This document shows, one piece after another, positions 45,210-52,887 of a stretch of 64,000 nt of DNA (positions within the stretch are counted from its first letter, which is position 1; each line of letters opens with the position of its first letter). The notes under the pieces were generated by a model. That model did no database searches, was not told the origin of the DNA, and saw nothing but the letters and a program-made list of their open reading frames with translations. This DNA comes from Mucilaginibacter inviolabilis. GTDB lineage: Bacteria > Bacteroidota > Bacteroidia > Sphingobacteriales > Sphingobacteriaceae. The translations under genes were made by a program, and so were the position numbers. Where the stretch lies: positions 1,302,001-1,366,000 of the forward strand of contig NZ_JAANAT010000001.1 of assembly GCF_011089895.1 (NCBI RefSeq). The letters run 5' to 3'.

Positions 45210-45785
45210 ATGAACAACAAAGATTATCTTACCGTTATTTCTCCGCCGGAGCACGTGGATAAAAAAGTTGGCTCGTTTAAACAGGAATGTGTTAAACGCA
45301 TCGGAAAATTTCCGGGGATGTATGCGCGGGCACATATTACTATTGAATCCTTCAGGGACGAGGTGCATCAGCTTACGCTCAAACCTTTGCTCCTTACTCC
45401 TTTTTATGAAATGATTAGTTTTAAAGTTAAAACCATACCCCAACATAAACTTCGCATCAATGGCTTCGACTTTTTTAAACATGGCCCCAATTCCAGAACC
45501 ATATATGCCAGGGTAGATCTGGATAAAACCACCGAGGACTGGTTTAACCAGGTTAAAGGAGCCTTAAGAATGAAAACCAGGAGAATTACACCACACCTCA
45601 CCATAGCCCGCAATATACCGGTAGCCTCATTTAACAAACTATGGCCATATTTTCAGGAAATGGAATACCGGGACACCTTTTTAGCGGATTGCTTAACCAT
45701 ACTGGAAAAGGAAATAGATAACAAAAACGACCGCTATAAAGTGCATAAAACGATCCCTTTTGGTAAAAATCCGCTGGCGGCTTAA
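45210..45785 (+). CDS. 2'-5' RNA ligase/cyclic phosphodiesterase-like protein (copy 2)
   Basis: 191 residues and a paralogue of the preceding gene: the same order of elements, YLTVISPPEHVDKKVGSFKQECVKRIGKFPG against YLFLLSPPEAIKQEISRYKRASAKLIGNYK. The two catalytic motifs are present as HITIESF and HLTIARNIP. Both histidines are kept, so it should be active. The copies have diverged considerably, so the duplication is old and they may have different substrates. It is followed by the SRP RNA gene about 110 bases downstream. Confidence 0.8.
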   Translation: MNNKDYLTVISPPEHVDKKVGSFKQECVKRIGKFPGMYARAHITIESFRDEVHQLTLKPLLLTPFYEMISFKVKTIPQHKLRINGFDFFKHGPNSRTIYARVDLDKTTEDWFNQVKGALRMKTRRITPHLTIARNIPVASFNKLWPYFQEMEYRDTFLADCLTILEKEIDNKNDRYKVHKTIPFGKNPLAA

Positions 45786-45885
45786 CCTTTATTTGTATCA
45801 ATTGGCACTACAATGAGGGCTAATTACCTAAATCATAATCAATTATCTTTTTTAACAATTTATTAACCATAAACAAACCTTTTTC

Positions 45886-45893
45886 TATATTTG
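45886..45893 (+). promoter_or_regulatory. -7 element of the SRP RNA gene
   Basis: TATATTTG, an exact TAnnTTTG match, 5 bases before the first paired bases of the RNA. A clear -33 TTG is not seen; the equivalent position reads TTA. Confidence 0.65.
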
Positions 45894-45897
45894 CGCC

Positions 45898-45995
45898 GGG
45901 GTAAGTCTTTTACGGCCAGCTCCTCTTGAACTCCCCCAGGGTGGGAACACAGCAAGGGTAGAGAGTTGAGCGGCGCGATAAAAGTAGCTTACCCT
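45898..45995 (+). ncRNA. ffs: Signal recognition particle RNA (small bacterial type)
   Basis: The transcript folds into one long hairpin. GGGTAAG (45899-45905) pairs with CTTACCC (45988-45994), CTTTTA (45907-45912) with TAAAAG (45979-45984), and further pairs lead to the apical domain. There the conserved Ffh-binding element is seen: AGG, GTG-GGAA-CAC hairpin (GGAA tetraloop, 45941-45950), then AGCA. Six T follow the stem as a terminator. This is the short, roughly 100-nt, Alu-less SRP RNA. With Ffh it targets membrane proteins. Confidence 0.93.
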
Positions 45996-46133
45996 TTTTT
46001 ATGCCCCAATTTTTGGAAAGCCTCCAATTTCTTGCATTAAACATAAAGAAGAACATCAAAAGCCATGTTATCCCAAACAGGCCAGGGGAGCATATCTTTT
46101 ATGTAAGATGCATCCAACTCAATTGTGCAAACG

Positions 46134-46161
46134 TTGGCTGTCTGGAAAATGTGTACCTTTA
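46134..46161 (+). promoter_or_regulatory. Candidate promoter of the glycoside hydrolase gene
   Basis: TTG (46134-46136), 17 bases, then TACCTTTA (46154-46161), one mismatch from TAnnTTTG, 51 bases before the ATG at 46213. The spacing is slightly short. Nothing else is visible between the SRP RNA and this gene. Confidence 0.4.
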
Positions 46162-46212
46162 GGCATACCTTTTTATCTGGTAACAATAGCTTAAAATCTA
46201 CTCATTTAGTGC

Positions 46213-47787
46213 ATGTTAAAAAAATCAATAATTTTCCTTTGTATAACGTTCCTTTTCACTATTGATCATAAAACAAACGCTCAACTGTTAATCACACCCA
46301 AACGAGAGTTTAGAGGAGCGTGGCTATGCACCGTATCTAATTTAGACTGGCCTTCAAAACCCGGATTATCTTCTACAATACAAAAGCAAGAGTTATTGAC
46401 TATTTTAGATAGCCTGCATTCATCAGGAATAAATGCGGTTATGTTCCAGGTTAGGCCCACAGCCGATGCTTTTTATGGCAACGGACCCGAATTATGGAGT
46501 CGATATTTAACCGGAAAACAAGGCTTACCGCCCGACCCTTATTATGATCCTTTAACTTTTGTTATTTCTGAGGCACATAAAAGAGGGATGGAATTACATG
46601 CCTGGTTTAACCCCTACCGGGCATCCTTGGATTTAATAGCATCTCATTTTAATGACAAGCACATCAGCAATCAAAAACCCGAATGGTTTTTCAATTACGC
46701 CGGACAAAAAATATTTAACCCCGGCCTCCCACAAGTCAGGCAATATATTACAAGTGTTATTATGAACGTTGTTAGAAATTATGATATTGATGGCGTGCAC
46801 TTTGACGATTATTTTTATCCTAATGAGGTTCACGGTAAGCCTTTACCGGATTTGGCAGCTTACAAATTATATAATCCTGATAGTTTAAATATCAAAGATT
46901 GGCGAAGACAAAATGTGGACGTTTTAATCCGTGATTTAACTGACAGTATACATGCTTGCAAATCTTATATAAAATTTGGTATAAGTCCTTTTGGTGTTTG
47001 GAAAAATAAACAGCAGGACGCCGATGGTTCTCTTACAAATGGGGGCTCATCCTATTATGAATTATATGCAGACACCCGGAAATGGTTAAAGAATGGATGG
47101 ATAGATTATATTAATCCGCAGCTTTACTGGCCCATAAAGCATCGCTTAGTGCCTTTTGAAAAACTATTGGAATGGTGGAGCAATAATACTTATGGCAGGC
47201 ATCTTTATATTGGGCAGGCAGCTTATCGGGCACAGGAAAACGTACAAGGGTTTCGTAATCGCAGTGAACTTTCAGATGAGATCAGGTATGTTCGTGGGAA
47301 TGCGCGGGTGCAAGGAAGCGTTTTCTTTAGAGCGAAGTCCTTAATAGACAATTTAGCGGGACTGAAAGATTCTTTGAAAAATAATTTCTACAACCGTCCC
47401 GCTTTGCCGCCAGTAATGCTTTGGTTAGACAGTATTCCTCCCAATCCCCCTCAGAATGTAATTGCCAAACAATTGGCCAACAAATCCATCCAAATAAGCT
47501 GGACAGCGCCCACAAAGGCAAAGGATAATGATTTGGCCTATGGATATGTTATTTATCGCTTTAATGACGGAGAAAAAATACAGATTGATAATCCACGCAA
47601 TATCATCAATATTTCATTTGAAGATGCCACCACATTTGTCGATAATACAATTACAAGGCCAGGTAAATATATTTATCTCGTTACAGCAATTGACAGATTA
47701 AAAAATGAAAGTTTGAATTCTAACCCGGCACCAGTCGAAGTGAAATATTTAGTCTACGATCAATATTATCATCCTACTATGCCATAG
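46213..47787 (+). CDS. Secreted glycoside hydrolase, DUF187/GHL10 (YngK-like)
   Basis: 524 residues. A signal peptide (about 1-23, ending KTNA before QLLI) is followed by a TIM-barrel domain of the glycosyl-hydrolase-like 10 family: REFRGAWLCTVSNLDWPS, GINAVMFQVRPTADAFY, GMELHAWFNPYRA, NYDIDGVHFDDYFYP, IKFGISPFGVWKNK and WIDYINPQLYWP. The acidic residues in HFDDYF and the histidine and asparagine in HAWFNPYR are the likely active site. The last 110 residues look like a fibronectin-III-like domain (PPQNVIAKQLANKSIQISW). It acts in the periplasm or outside, on peptidoglycan or glycans; the substrate is unproven. Confidence 0.87.
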   Translation: MLKKSIIFLCITFLFTIDHKTNAQLLITPKREFRGAWLCTVSNLDWPSKPGLSSTIQKQELLTILDSLHSSGINAVMFQVRPTADAFYGNGPELWSRYLTGKQGLPPDPYYDPLTFVISEAHKRGMELHAWFNPYRASLDLIASHFNDKHISNQKPEWFFNYAGQKIFNPGLPQVRQYITSVIMNVVRNYDIDGVHFDDYFYPNEVHGKPLPDLAAYKLYNPDSLNIKDWRRQNVDVLIRDLTDSIHACKSYIKFGISPFGVWKNKQQDADGSLTNGGSSYYELYADTRKWLKNGWIDYINPQLYWPIKHRLVPFEKLLEWWSNNTYGRHLYIGQAAYRAQENVQGFRNRSELSDEIRYVRGNARVQGSVFFRAKSLIDNLAGLKDSLKNNFYNRPALPPVMLWLDSIPPNPPQNVIAKQLANKSIQISWTAPTKAKDNDLAYGYVIYRFNDGEKIQIDNPRNIINISFEDATTFVDNTITRPGKYIYLVTAIDRLKNESLNSNPAPVEVKYLVYDQYYHPTMP

Positions 47788-47908
47788 GATTTAATTAAAA
47801 CAGAATAACCGTACCCACTTCATTATTCAGCATTAGGCACCACCTCTTCTTTATCTGTTATGGCTAAATACTTACAATCTGTATATTTTAATTGAGCAGT
47901 ATTGTATT

Positions 47909-47916
47909 TAGTTTTG
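47909..47916 (+). promoter_or_regulatory. -7 element before the thioesterase gene
   Basis: TAGTTTTG fits TAnnTTTG, 20 bases before the ATG at 47937. No -33 box is at the usual distance. It overlaps the alternative TTG-started reading frame, which favours the ATG. Confidence 0.45.
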
Positions 47917-47936
47917 CAAATCAATACAAAAACATC

Positions 47937-48410
47937 ATGCCTAAGATCTCCGTTTTAGAATACCTTCAACGCCAGTTAGCTGGCACACTTACCCCGGATA
48001 TGGAAACCCATATGAGATATCCCACAGCCATATCTCAAACTTTAGCCATCAGAATAGCCGCAATAGATCACGGAACTGCCACCGTTGAAATTGATGCCGA
48101 TGCACTGATCCATGGTAATCAGCAGGGTACCGTTCACGGTGGATTAATCTGCGAACTGGCGGATGCAGCCATCGGTACGGCACATTCTACACTGATGAAA
48201 GAAGGGCAATCCTTTACCTCTATTGAATTGAAAATTAACTTTTACAGGCCGGTATGGGAATCAAAGTTAAGAGCCATTGCTACTCCTTTACAAAGCGGCA
48301 AAACTATTACGCATTACAAGTGTGAGGTAAAAAACGAAGAAGACAAAGTGGTAGCCATGGTAACCAGTACGGTAATGACTCTTCATGACGATAAGGCAGC
48401 AGGACGCTAG
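47937..48410 (+). CDS. PaaI-family hotdog thioesterase
   Basis: 157 residues from MPKISVLEYLQRQ; a longer TTG form starts before the promoter element. The hotdog core shows GNQQGTVHGGLICELADAAIGTAH, with the HGG motif and following acidic residue of the active site, then SIELKINFYRPV and ITHYKCEVKNEEDKVVAMVTSTVM. Members hydrolyse acyl-CoA thioesters, such as phenylacetyl- or short-chain acyl-CoAs. It is probably monocistronic; the composite repeat follows directly. Confidence 0.86.
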   Translation: MPKISVLEYLQRQLAGTLTPDMETHMRYPTAISQTLAIRIAAIDHGTATVEIDADALIHGNQQGTVHGGLICELADAAIGTAHSTLMKEGQSFTSIELKINFYRPVWESKLRAIATPLQSGKTITHYKCEVKNEEDKVVAMVTSTVMTLHDDKAAGR

Positions 48411-48435
48411 TTGATTGGTGAATGTAGAATATCAG

Positions 48436-48652
48436 ATGCTGAATATCGAATTTAGCCTGTGGTCGGTGTTATCACCGCACCACATTCACTGGAGTCTGTA
48501 TTTTTTGAGTAAAATCACTAGCCGGTGGTCGGTGTTTAGCCTGTGGTCGGTGTTATCACCGCACCACATTTAGCCCGTGGTTGGTGTTATCACCGCACCA
48601 CACTTCACTGGAGTCTGTGTTTTTTAAGTAAAATCACCTCGATATTCAGCAT
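48436..48652. repeat. Composite intergenic repeat with terminal inverted repeat
   Basis: ATGCTGAATATCGA (48436-48449) is perfectly inverted as TCGATATTCAGCAT (48639-48652), bounding 217 bp. Inside are three copies of a 25-bp hairpin unit (arms GTGGTCGGTG and CACCGCACCAC, TTAT loop) at 48459, 48543 and 48577 (the third with one change), and a half copy at 48525. Two copies of a 34-bp unit starting TTCACTGGAGTCTGT lie at 48485 and 48604, giving a period of about 119 bp. No protein is encoded. It separates the thioesterase gene from ypdA. Confidence 0.8.
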
Positions 48653-48704
48653 TCAAAATTCATTATTCGATATTACTTCTTTCTAAACTGCCTATCTTCG
48701 CAAC

Positions 48705-49661
48705 ATGCTTGATATACTCATTATAGGTGGCGGCCCAATTGGTTTGGCTTGTGGTTTGGCTGCTCAAAAAGCCGGTTTAAGTTTTGTTATTATTGAAAAG
48801 GGCTGCCTGGTTAATTCGCTGTACAATTACCCATCAACAATGACCTTCTTTTCTACTTCAGAAAAACTGGAGATTGGCGGGGTACCTTTTGTAACCGTAC
48901 ATAATAAACCCACCCGTAATGATGCGTTGGAGTATTATCGCCGTGTAGCGCTTTCTAACCACCTACCCATCAACCTTTTTGAAGAGGTAACCAATGTTAC
49001 CCCGCAGAATGGAACTTATACTATAACCACCAGTAAAGCTACCTATCAGGCCAAAAGGGTGATTCTTTCCACCGGCTTTTATGATATCGCCGTTAACCTG
49101 GATATTCCCGGCGAGGATTTGCCCAAAGTAAAACACTATTACCAGGATCCGCATTTTTATACCTTACAAAAAGTAGTGGTGGTTGGTTCCAGTAACTCGG
49201 CTATCGATGTAGCATTAGAAACCTATCGTAAAGGTGCCGAAGTTACCCTGGTAATTCGTGGAAGCGAAGTAAGCAACCGGGTAAAATACTGGGTACGGCC
49301 CGATATTATCAACCGCATTAAAGAAGGCAGCATTAAAGCCTATTTTAACTCCAATCTACACGCCATCCGCCAATATGAAGTAGACATACAAACCCCGGAT
49401 GGGCTGGTAACCATCCCCAATGACTATGTAATGGCCATGACAGGTTATCAACCAAACTTCGATTTTCTCAGGAAGCTGGGCATCGTATTGTCTGACGATA
49501 AATTCATCCCGCAATACAACCCCGAGACTATGGAAACCAACCTGCCGGGTCTTTACCTTGCCGGTGTAGTTTGCGGCGGTTTAGATACTCACTTGTGGTT
49601 TATCGAAAACTCCCGTATCCATGCAGATATGATCATCAATGATATCATAACAAAGAGATAA
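48705..49661 (+). CDS. ypdA: YpdA-family bacillithiol disulfide reductase
   Basis: 318 residues with two FAD/NAD(P)H Rossmann sites: DILIIGGGPIGLACGLAAQKAG at the N terminus and VVVVGSSNSAIDVALETYRKGAEVT in the middle. Typical YpdA text includes NSLYNYPSTMTFFSTSEKLEIGG and the C-terminal AGVVCGGLDTHLWFIENSR; a cysteine in CGG is conserved in the family. It is thought to reduce bacillithiol disulfide with NADPH, and bacillithiol is the usual low-molecular-weight thiol of Bacteroidota. TATCTTCG, one mismatch from the -7 consensus, lies at 48693-48700, right before the ATG. Confidence 0.91.
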   Translation: MLDILIIGGGPIGLACGLAAQKAGLSFVIIEKGCLVNSLYNYPSTMTFFSTSEKLEIGGVPFVTVHNKPTRNDALEYYRRVALSNHLPINLFEEVTNVTPQNGTYTITTSKATYQAKRVILSTGFYDIAVNLDIPGEDLPKVKHYYQDPHFYTLQKVVVVGSSNSAIDVALETYRKGAEVTLVIRGSEVSNRVKYWVRPDIINRIKEGSIKAYFNSNLHAIRQYEVDIQTPDGLVTIPNDYVMAMTGYQPNFDFLRKLGIVLSDDKFIPQYNPETMETNLPGLYLAGVVCGGLDTHLWFIENSRIHADMIINDIITKR

Positions 49662-49814
49662 CTAAACATCTATTTCTCACAATACACTCCTCTATCTGAA
49701 TAATTTAATTATTCACTAGTAAATATTTTTTTTATAAAATAGTACTATGTATTGCATATTACTATTTAAAACATGTATCTTTATTTGAGTTTTAAACCAC
49801 ATAAAGAAAAAACC

Positions 49815-50246
49815 ATGAAATCAACCATTATTGCGTTACTGCTACTATTGGCCGGCGGTACCGTGTGCCTGGCACAATGCGACAAAAAATTAAGTCTGGT
49901 AACTTCAAAAACCGAGCATCTGGATGCTAACAATAATCTGCAGCGAACTGCAGACGAGCAAACCGTTATTGAAATAATTGACAAGAAAATCTCGGTTAAT
50001 ATTGAAAATGGAAAACAAACCCTTATGGGAACTATCAAATCAAATACCTGCAACTGGACAACACCATTTAAAGAAGGCAAATCGGTAATCAATACCACCA
50101 TCAGCGATGAAGATGGTAATGGCGAAAAAGACTATACCCTCACCATTGAAGGTAAGGACGGTAAGGTTACTCTGATTGCTGAGAGTCCGCAAATGCCGGA
50201 TCATAAGCTAAGATTTGTTTTAGACAAATTTGAAGAGAAAAAGTGA
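49815..50246 (+). CDS. Small secreted protein of unknown function
   Basis: 143 residues from MKSTIIALLLLLAGGTVCLAQ, a Sec signal peptide with probable cleavage after A-Q or L-A. An upstream in-frame ATG at 49773 lies next to a -7-like sequence and would bury the signal peptide, so 49815 is preferred. The mature part has two cysteines (CDKKL, SNTCNW) and a beta-rich, charged sequence with TISDEDGNGEKDYTLTIEGKDGKV. I do not recognise a domain. It is followed by a strong terminator and is probably monocistronic. Confidence 0.7.
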   Translation: MKSTIIALLLLLAGGTVCLAQCDKKLSLVTSKTEHLDANNNLQRTADEQTVIEIIDKKISVNIENGKQTLMGTIKSNTCNWTTPFKEGKSVINTTISDEDGNGEKDYTLTIEGKDGKVTLIAESPQMPDHKLRFVLDKFEEKK

Positions 50247-50303
50247 CGATAAAATACAGCAACTTAATACTTATCAGAAATTTGAGTATATTTATATCAT
50301 AAG

Positions 50304-50341
50304 CAGCCCGGTTCTCTTTTACCCAAAGAACCGGGCTGTTT
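50304..50341 (+). terminator. Strong intrinsic terminator
   Basis: CAGCCCGGTTCT (50304-50315) pairs perfectly with AGAACCGGGCTG (50327-50338), followed by TTT and a T/A-rich tract. It ends the small secreted protein transcript and isolates the arginine operon promoter. Confidence 0.85.
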
Positions 50342-50647
50342 GGTTAAAAGAAAAACAAGACCCAAAACCAACTGTTTGACACCTGGTTATTTAAGCATCA
50401 AATCATTTAATACTTTTTAAAGCTTTCAAAACGCATTAAAAATTTGTTAAAAAGTGTTAAAATGGAGTTAAAGCCCTGTTACAGTGAGTGATTATTGAAT
50501 CTTTTCACCCCGTTTTCAACTAAAAAATGTTAAAATTTAAGGTTTAAAAAGTTTTTGGGTATGTCATCTGACCATCTGTATTTAAAGACCCGGGTATCCC
50601 CCTCAAAAAACCGAATATAATCTTAACGTTATTAAATCATTTTTTTC
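50342..50647. other. AT-rich non-coding region upstream of the arginine operon
   Basis: 306 bp without a plausible gene. GTTAAA occurs several times between about 50450 and 50560 (GTTAAAAAGTGTTAAAATGGAGTTAAA and TGTTAAAATTTAAGG), which may be regulatory. No RNA structure or second promoter could be supported. Confidence 0.4.
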
Positions 50648-50678
50648 TTGCATAAGTAAAAATTTATGCAATAATTTG
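50648..50678 (+). promoter_or_regulatory. Arginine operon promoter overlapped by a palindromic operator
   Basis: TTG (50648-50650) and TAATTTG (50672-50678), 21 bases apart, resemble the Bacteroidota -33/-7 boxes. A perfect inverted repeat fills the space: TTGCATAA (50648-50655), 8 bases, TTATGCAA (50664-50671). A repressor bound there would block polymerase. AT-rich palindromes with TGCATA-type halves recall ARG boxes, so an ArgR-like repressor is plausible but unproven. Confidence 0.6.
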
Positions 50679-50713
50679 CACCCAAATTAAAAACACAGTA
50701 ATACCACAAAAAA

Positions 50714-50839
50714 ATGAATCTACAAAGCTTAAATAAGCCCGCAATAAGAGCAACATTTGCTCCGGCTGCCGCTGCTTTGGTTTCAACTGTTTTTTTATGC
50801 TGCCCTCCCCGACGAAGGCCCTATATGCCAAGGGTTTGA
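50714..50839 (+). CDS. Probable arginine leader peptide (41 aa)
   Basis: A 41-codon ORF about 36 bases after the predicted promoter, preceded by an A-rich stretch (CACAAAAAAATG). It starts MNLQSLNKPAIRATF and ends CCPPRRRPYMPRV. Three consecutive arginine codons (CGA CGA AGG, 50810-50818) and a fourth Arg codon near the stop fit ribosome stalling on low Arg-tRNA. CGAAGG within the Arg codons (50813-50818) can pair with CCTTCG (50861-50866) downstream, a possible switch. No classical terminator with a U-tract was identified before the first enzyme gene, so the exact attenuation mechanism is open. Confidence 0.65.
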   Translation: MNLQSLNKPAIRATFAPAAAALVSTVFLCCPPRRRPYMPRV

Positions 50840-50956
50840 ATTAATTTCCTGTAACAGACCCCTTCGAAAGAAAAAAGTTTTAAACTTATTCTTTTAAAAA
50901 CCATCTAATTATTAAGGCCTTAAAAGCCAATTAATTTAACGGTAATATCTATTTTA

Positions 50957-51604
50957 ATGACCATACAAGATTTTGATATTCAGGTTGCTACTGCACAACA
51001 TGTAGATTATGCGCCTCAAATATGCGTTGAAATGGCCGAATCGGCCAAAGCCAGGGGCACAGGTATAGCCCAGCGCTCACCAGAATATGTTGCTAATAAA
51101 ATGCTGGAAGGCAAGGCTGTTATAGCCCTGCATAAAGATGGCACCTGGGCCGGTTTCTGCTATATAGAAACCTGGAGCCATGGTGATTTTGTGGCCAATT
51201 CCGGTCTTATTGTTAACCCACAATTTCGTAAAGCGGGTTTGGCAAAAGCCATTAAACACCGTGTTTTCCAGCTTTCCAGAACTAAATACCCGGAAGCTAA
51301 AATATTTGGACTAACAACTGGTTTAGCCGTAATGAAGATCAATTCAGAGATAGGTTATGAACCAGTTACTTACTCTGAACTTACCCAGGACGAAAATTTT
51401 TGGGCTGGCTGCAAAAGCTGTGTTAACTATGATATTTTGATGAGCAAGGAGCGTAAAAACTGCATGTGTACTGCCATGCTGTTTGATCCGGCCGAAAAGC
51501 AAAAACAGGATGAGGAAAAAATGAAAAGAATCACCCACAAAGCTACCTTGCTTGAACGTATCGAAAACGCCATCAAGAAAAGGATACACCACGATAACGA
51601 TTAA
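50957..51604 (+). CDS. GNAT acetyltransferase of the arginine operon (N-acylglutamate synthase candidate)
   Basis: 215 residues. The GNAT fold is seen in WAGFCYIETWSHGDFVANSGLIVNPQFRKAGLAKAIKHRVFQL (acetyl-CoA loop RKAGLA) and in IFGLTTGLAVMKINSEIGYEPV. The C-terminal part has four cysteines arranged CKSCVNYDILMSKERKNCMC, which could bind a metal or form disulfides, and then a basic helical tail. As the first enzyme of an operon with argG, argC, argD and transcarbamylase, and with no argA or argJ in the window, it is the best candidate for forming N-acetyl- or N-succinylglutamate. This is inferred from context. Confidence 0.8.
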   Translation: MTIQDFDIQVATAQHVDYAPQICVEMAESAKARGTGIAQRSPEYVANKMLEGKAVIALHKDGTWAGFCYIETWSHGDFVANSGLIVNPQFRKAGLAKAIKHRVFQLSRTKYPEAKIFGLTTGLAVMKINSEIGYEPVTYSELTQDENFWAGCKSCVNYDILMSKERKNCMCTAMLFDPAEKQKQDEEKMKRITHKATLLERIENAIKKRIHHDND

Positions 51605-51684
51605 GGGTTTATAATAACAAATACACATAAATTAAAAAGAAAAAGCTTTAAGCCTTCTGCTTTTAGCTTTAAGCTCAAAAAAAG

Positions 51685-52887
51685 ATGAAGAAAAAAGTAG
51701 TATTAGCGTATAGCGGCGGATTAGACACCTCATTTTGCTGCATATATTTAACACAGGATCTTGGTTATGAAGTTCACTCCGTTATTGTAAACACAGGTGG
51801 CTTTAGCGACGAAGAGTTAAAAGGCGTTGAAGAACGTGCCTACAAAATGGGCGTAACTTCGCACCATGTGGTTGATGAAACCAAAAACTTTTACAATACC
51901 TGTGTTCGCTTTTTGATTTATGGTAATGTTTTAAAAAATAACACCTATCCCCTTTCTGTAAGTGCAGAGCGCGTAAGCCAGGCAACAGCTATAGCCAACT
52001 ACGCTAAAGAAATAGGTGCAGAATTTGTAGCACATGGCAGTACCGGTGCAGGTAACGACCAGGTACGTTTTGACATGATCTTCAATATCCTGGTACCTGA
52101 AGTACAGATCATCACCCCTATCCGTGACCTGAAATTGAGCCGTGAAGAAGAGATCGAGTACCTGAAAAAACATGGCGTTGACATGAACTTCGAAAAAGCG
52201 AAGTACTCCATCAACAAGGGTATCTGGGGAACATCTGTAGGTGGTAAAGAAACCCTTACTTCCAACTTAGGTTTACCCGAAGAGGCATGGCCTACCCAGG
52301 TTACTGAATCAGAAGTAAAAAACCTGGAGCTTATTTTTGAAAAAGGCGAGCTGGTAGGTATCGATAAAGAAAGATATGATCACCCAACAAAAGCGATACA
52401 GGCTTTACAGGCCATTGCGCAGCCTTACGGCATTGGCAGGGATATTCACGTTGGCGATACTATAATAGGTATTAAGGGGCGTGTTGGTTTCGAAGCCGCA
52501 GCGCCAATGGTGATCATTAAGGCTCACCACACTTTAGAGAAACATGTACTCACTAAATGGCAACTGACCTGGAAAGATCAATTATCTGCATTCTATGGTA
52601 ATTGGCTTCATGAAGGACAATTCCATGATCCTATTATGCGCAACATGGAAGCCTTTTTAACCGATACTCAGCAAAACGTAAGCGGCAAGGTATTTGTACA
52701 ACTGCACCCGTATCGCTTCCAGGTAGTAGGTATTGAGTCGGATCACGACCTGATGTCGAACAAATTTGGCAGTTATGGCGAAATGAATAATTCATGGTCT
52801 GGCGAGGATGTTAAAGGATTCTCTAAAATATTCGGCAACCAGGTTATGATCTATCATAAGGTTAATAATCAATCACAGAATGATTAA
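51685..52887 (+). CDS. argG: Argininosuccinate synthase
   Basis: 400 residues. The N-terminal ATP-pyrophosphatase loop AYSGGLDTSFCCIYL (about 7-21) is the signature, followed by HGSTGAGNDQVRFDM and the INKGIWGTSVGGKETLTS segment for aspartate/citrulline binding. It joins citrulline and aspartate with ATP to give argininosuccinate. The sequence is of the type seen in Bacteroidota, somewhat divergent from E. coli ArgG. It overlaps the cupin gene by 8 bases. The 80-bp gap before it contains AGCTTTAAGC-type repeats. Confidence 0.94.
   Translation: MKKKVVLAYSGGLDTSFCCIYLTQDLGYEVHSVIVNTGGFSDEELKGVEERAYKMGVTSHHVVDETKNFYNTCVRFLIYGNVLKNNTYPLSVSAERVSQATAIANYAKEIGAEFVAHGSTGAGNDQVRFDMIFNILVPEVQIITPIRDLKLSREEEIEYLKKHGVDMNFEKAKYSINKGIWGTSVGGKETLTSNLGLPEEAWPTQVTESEVKNLELIFEKGELVGIDKERYDHPTKAIQALQAIAQPYGIGRDIHVGDTIIGIKGRVGFEAAAPMVIIKAHHTLEKHVLTKWQLTWKDQLSAFYGNWLHEGQFHDPIMRNMEAFLTDTQQNVSGKVFVQLHPYRFQVVGIESDHDLMSNKFGSYGEMNNSWSGEDVKGFSKIFGNQVMIYHKVNNQSQND

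Noticed and set aside
48459..48637. Regular repeats resembling a short CRISPR array
   Set aside because: Repeats are hairpin units of 25 and 34 bp in mixed order, the spacers are not unique 30-40-mers, and no cas gene is present.
50867..50956. Intrinsic terminator following the arg leader peptide
   Set aside because: AAGTTT/AAACTT and AAGGCCTT palindromes are short and lack a GC stem with a U-run, so I could not support a terminator.
51605..51684. Terminator or riboswitch before argG
   Set aside because: The AGCTTTAAGC repeats are AT-rich, form only weak stems and lie within an operon.
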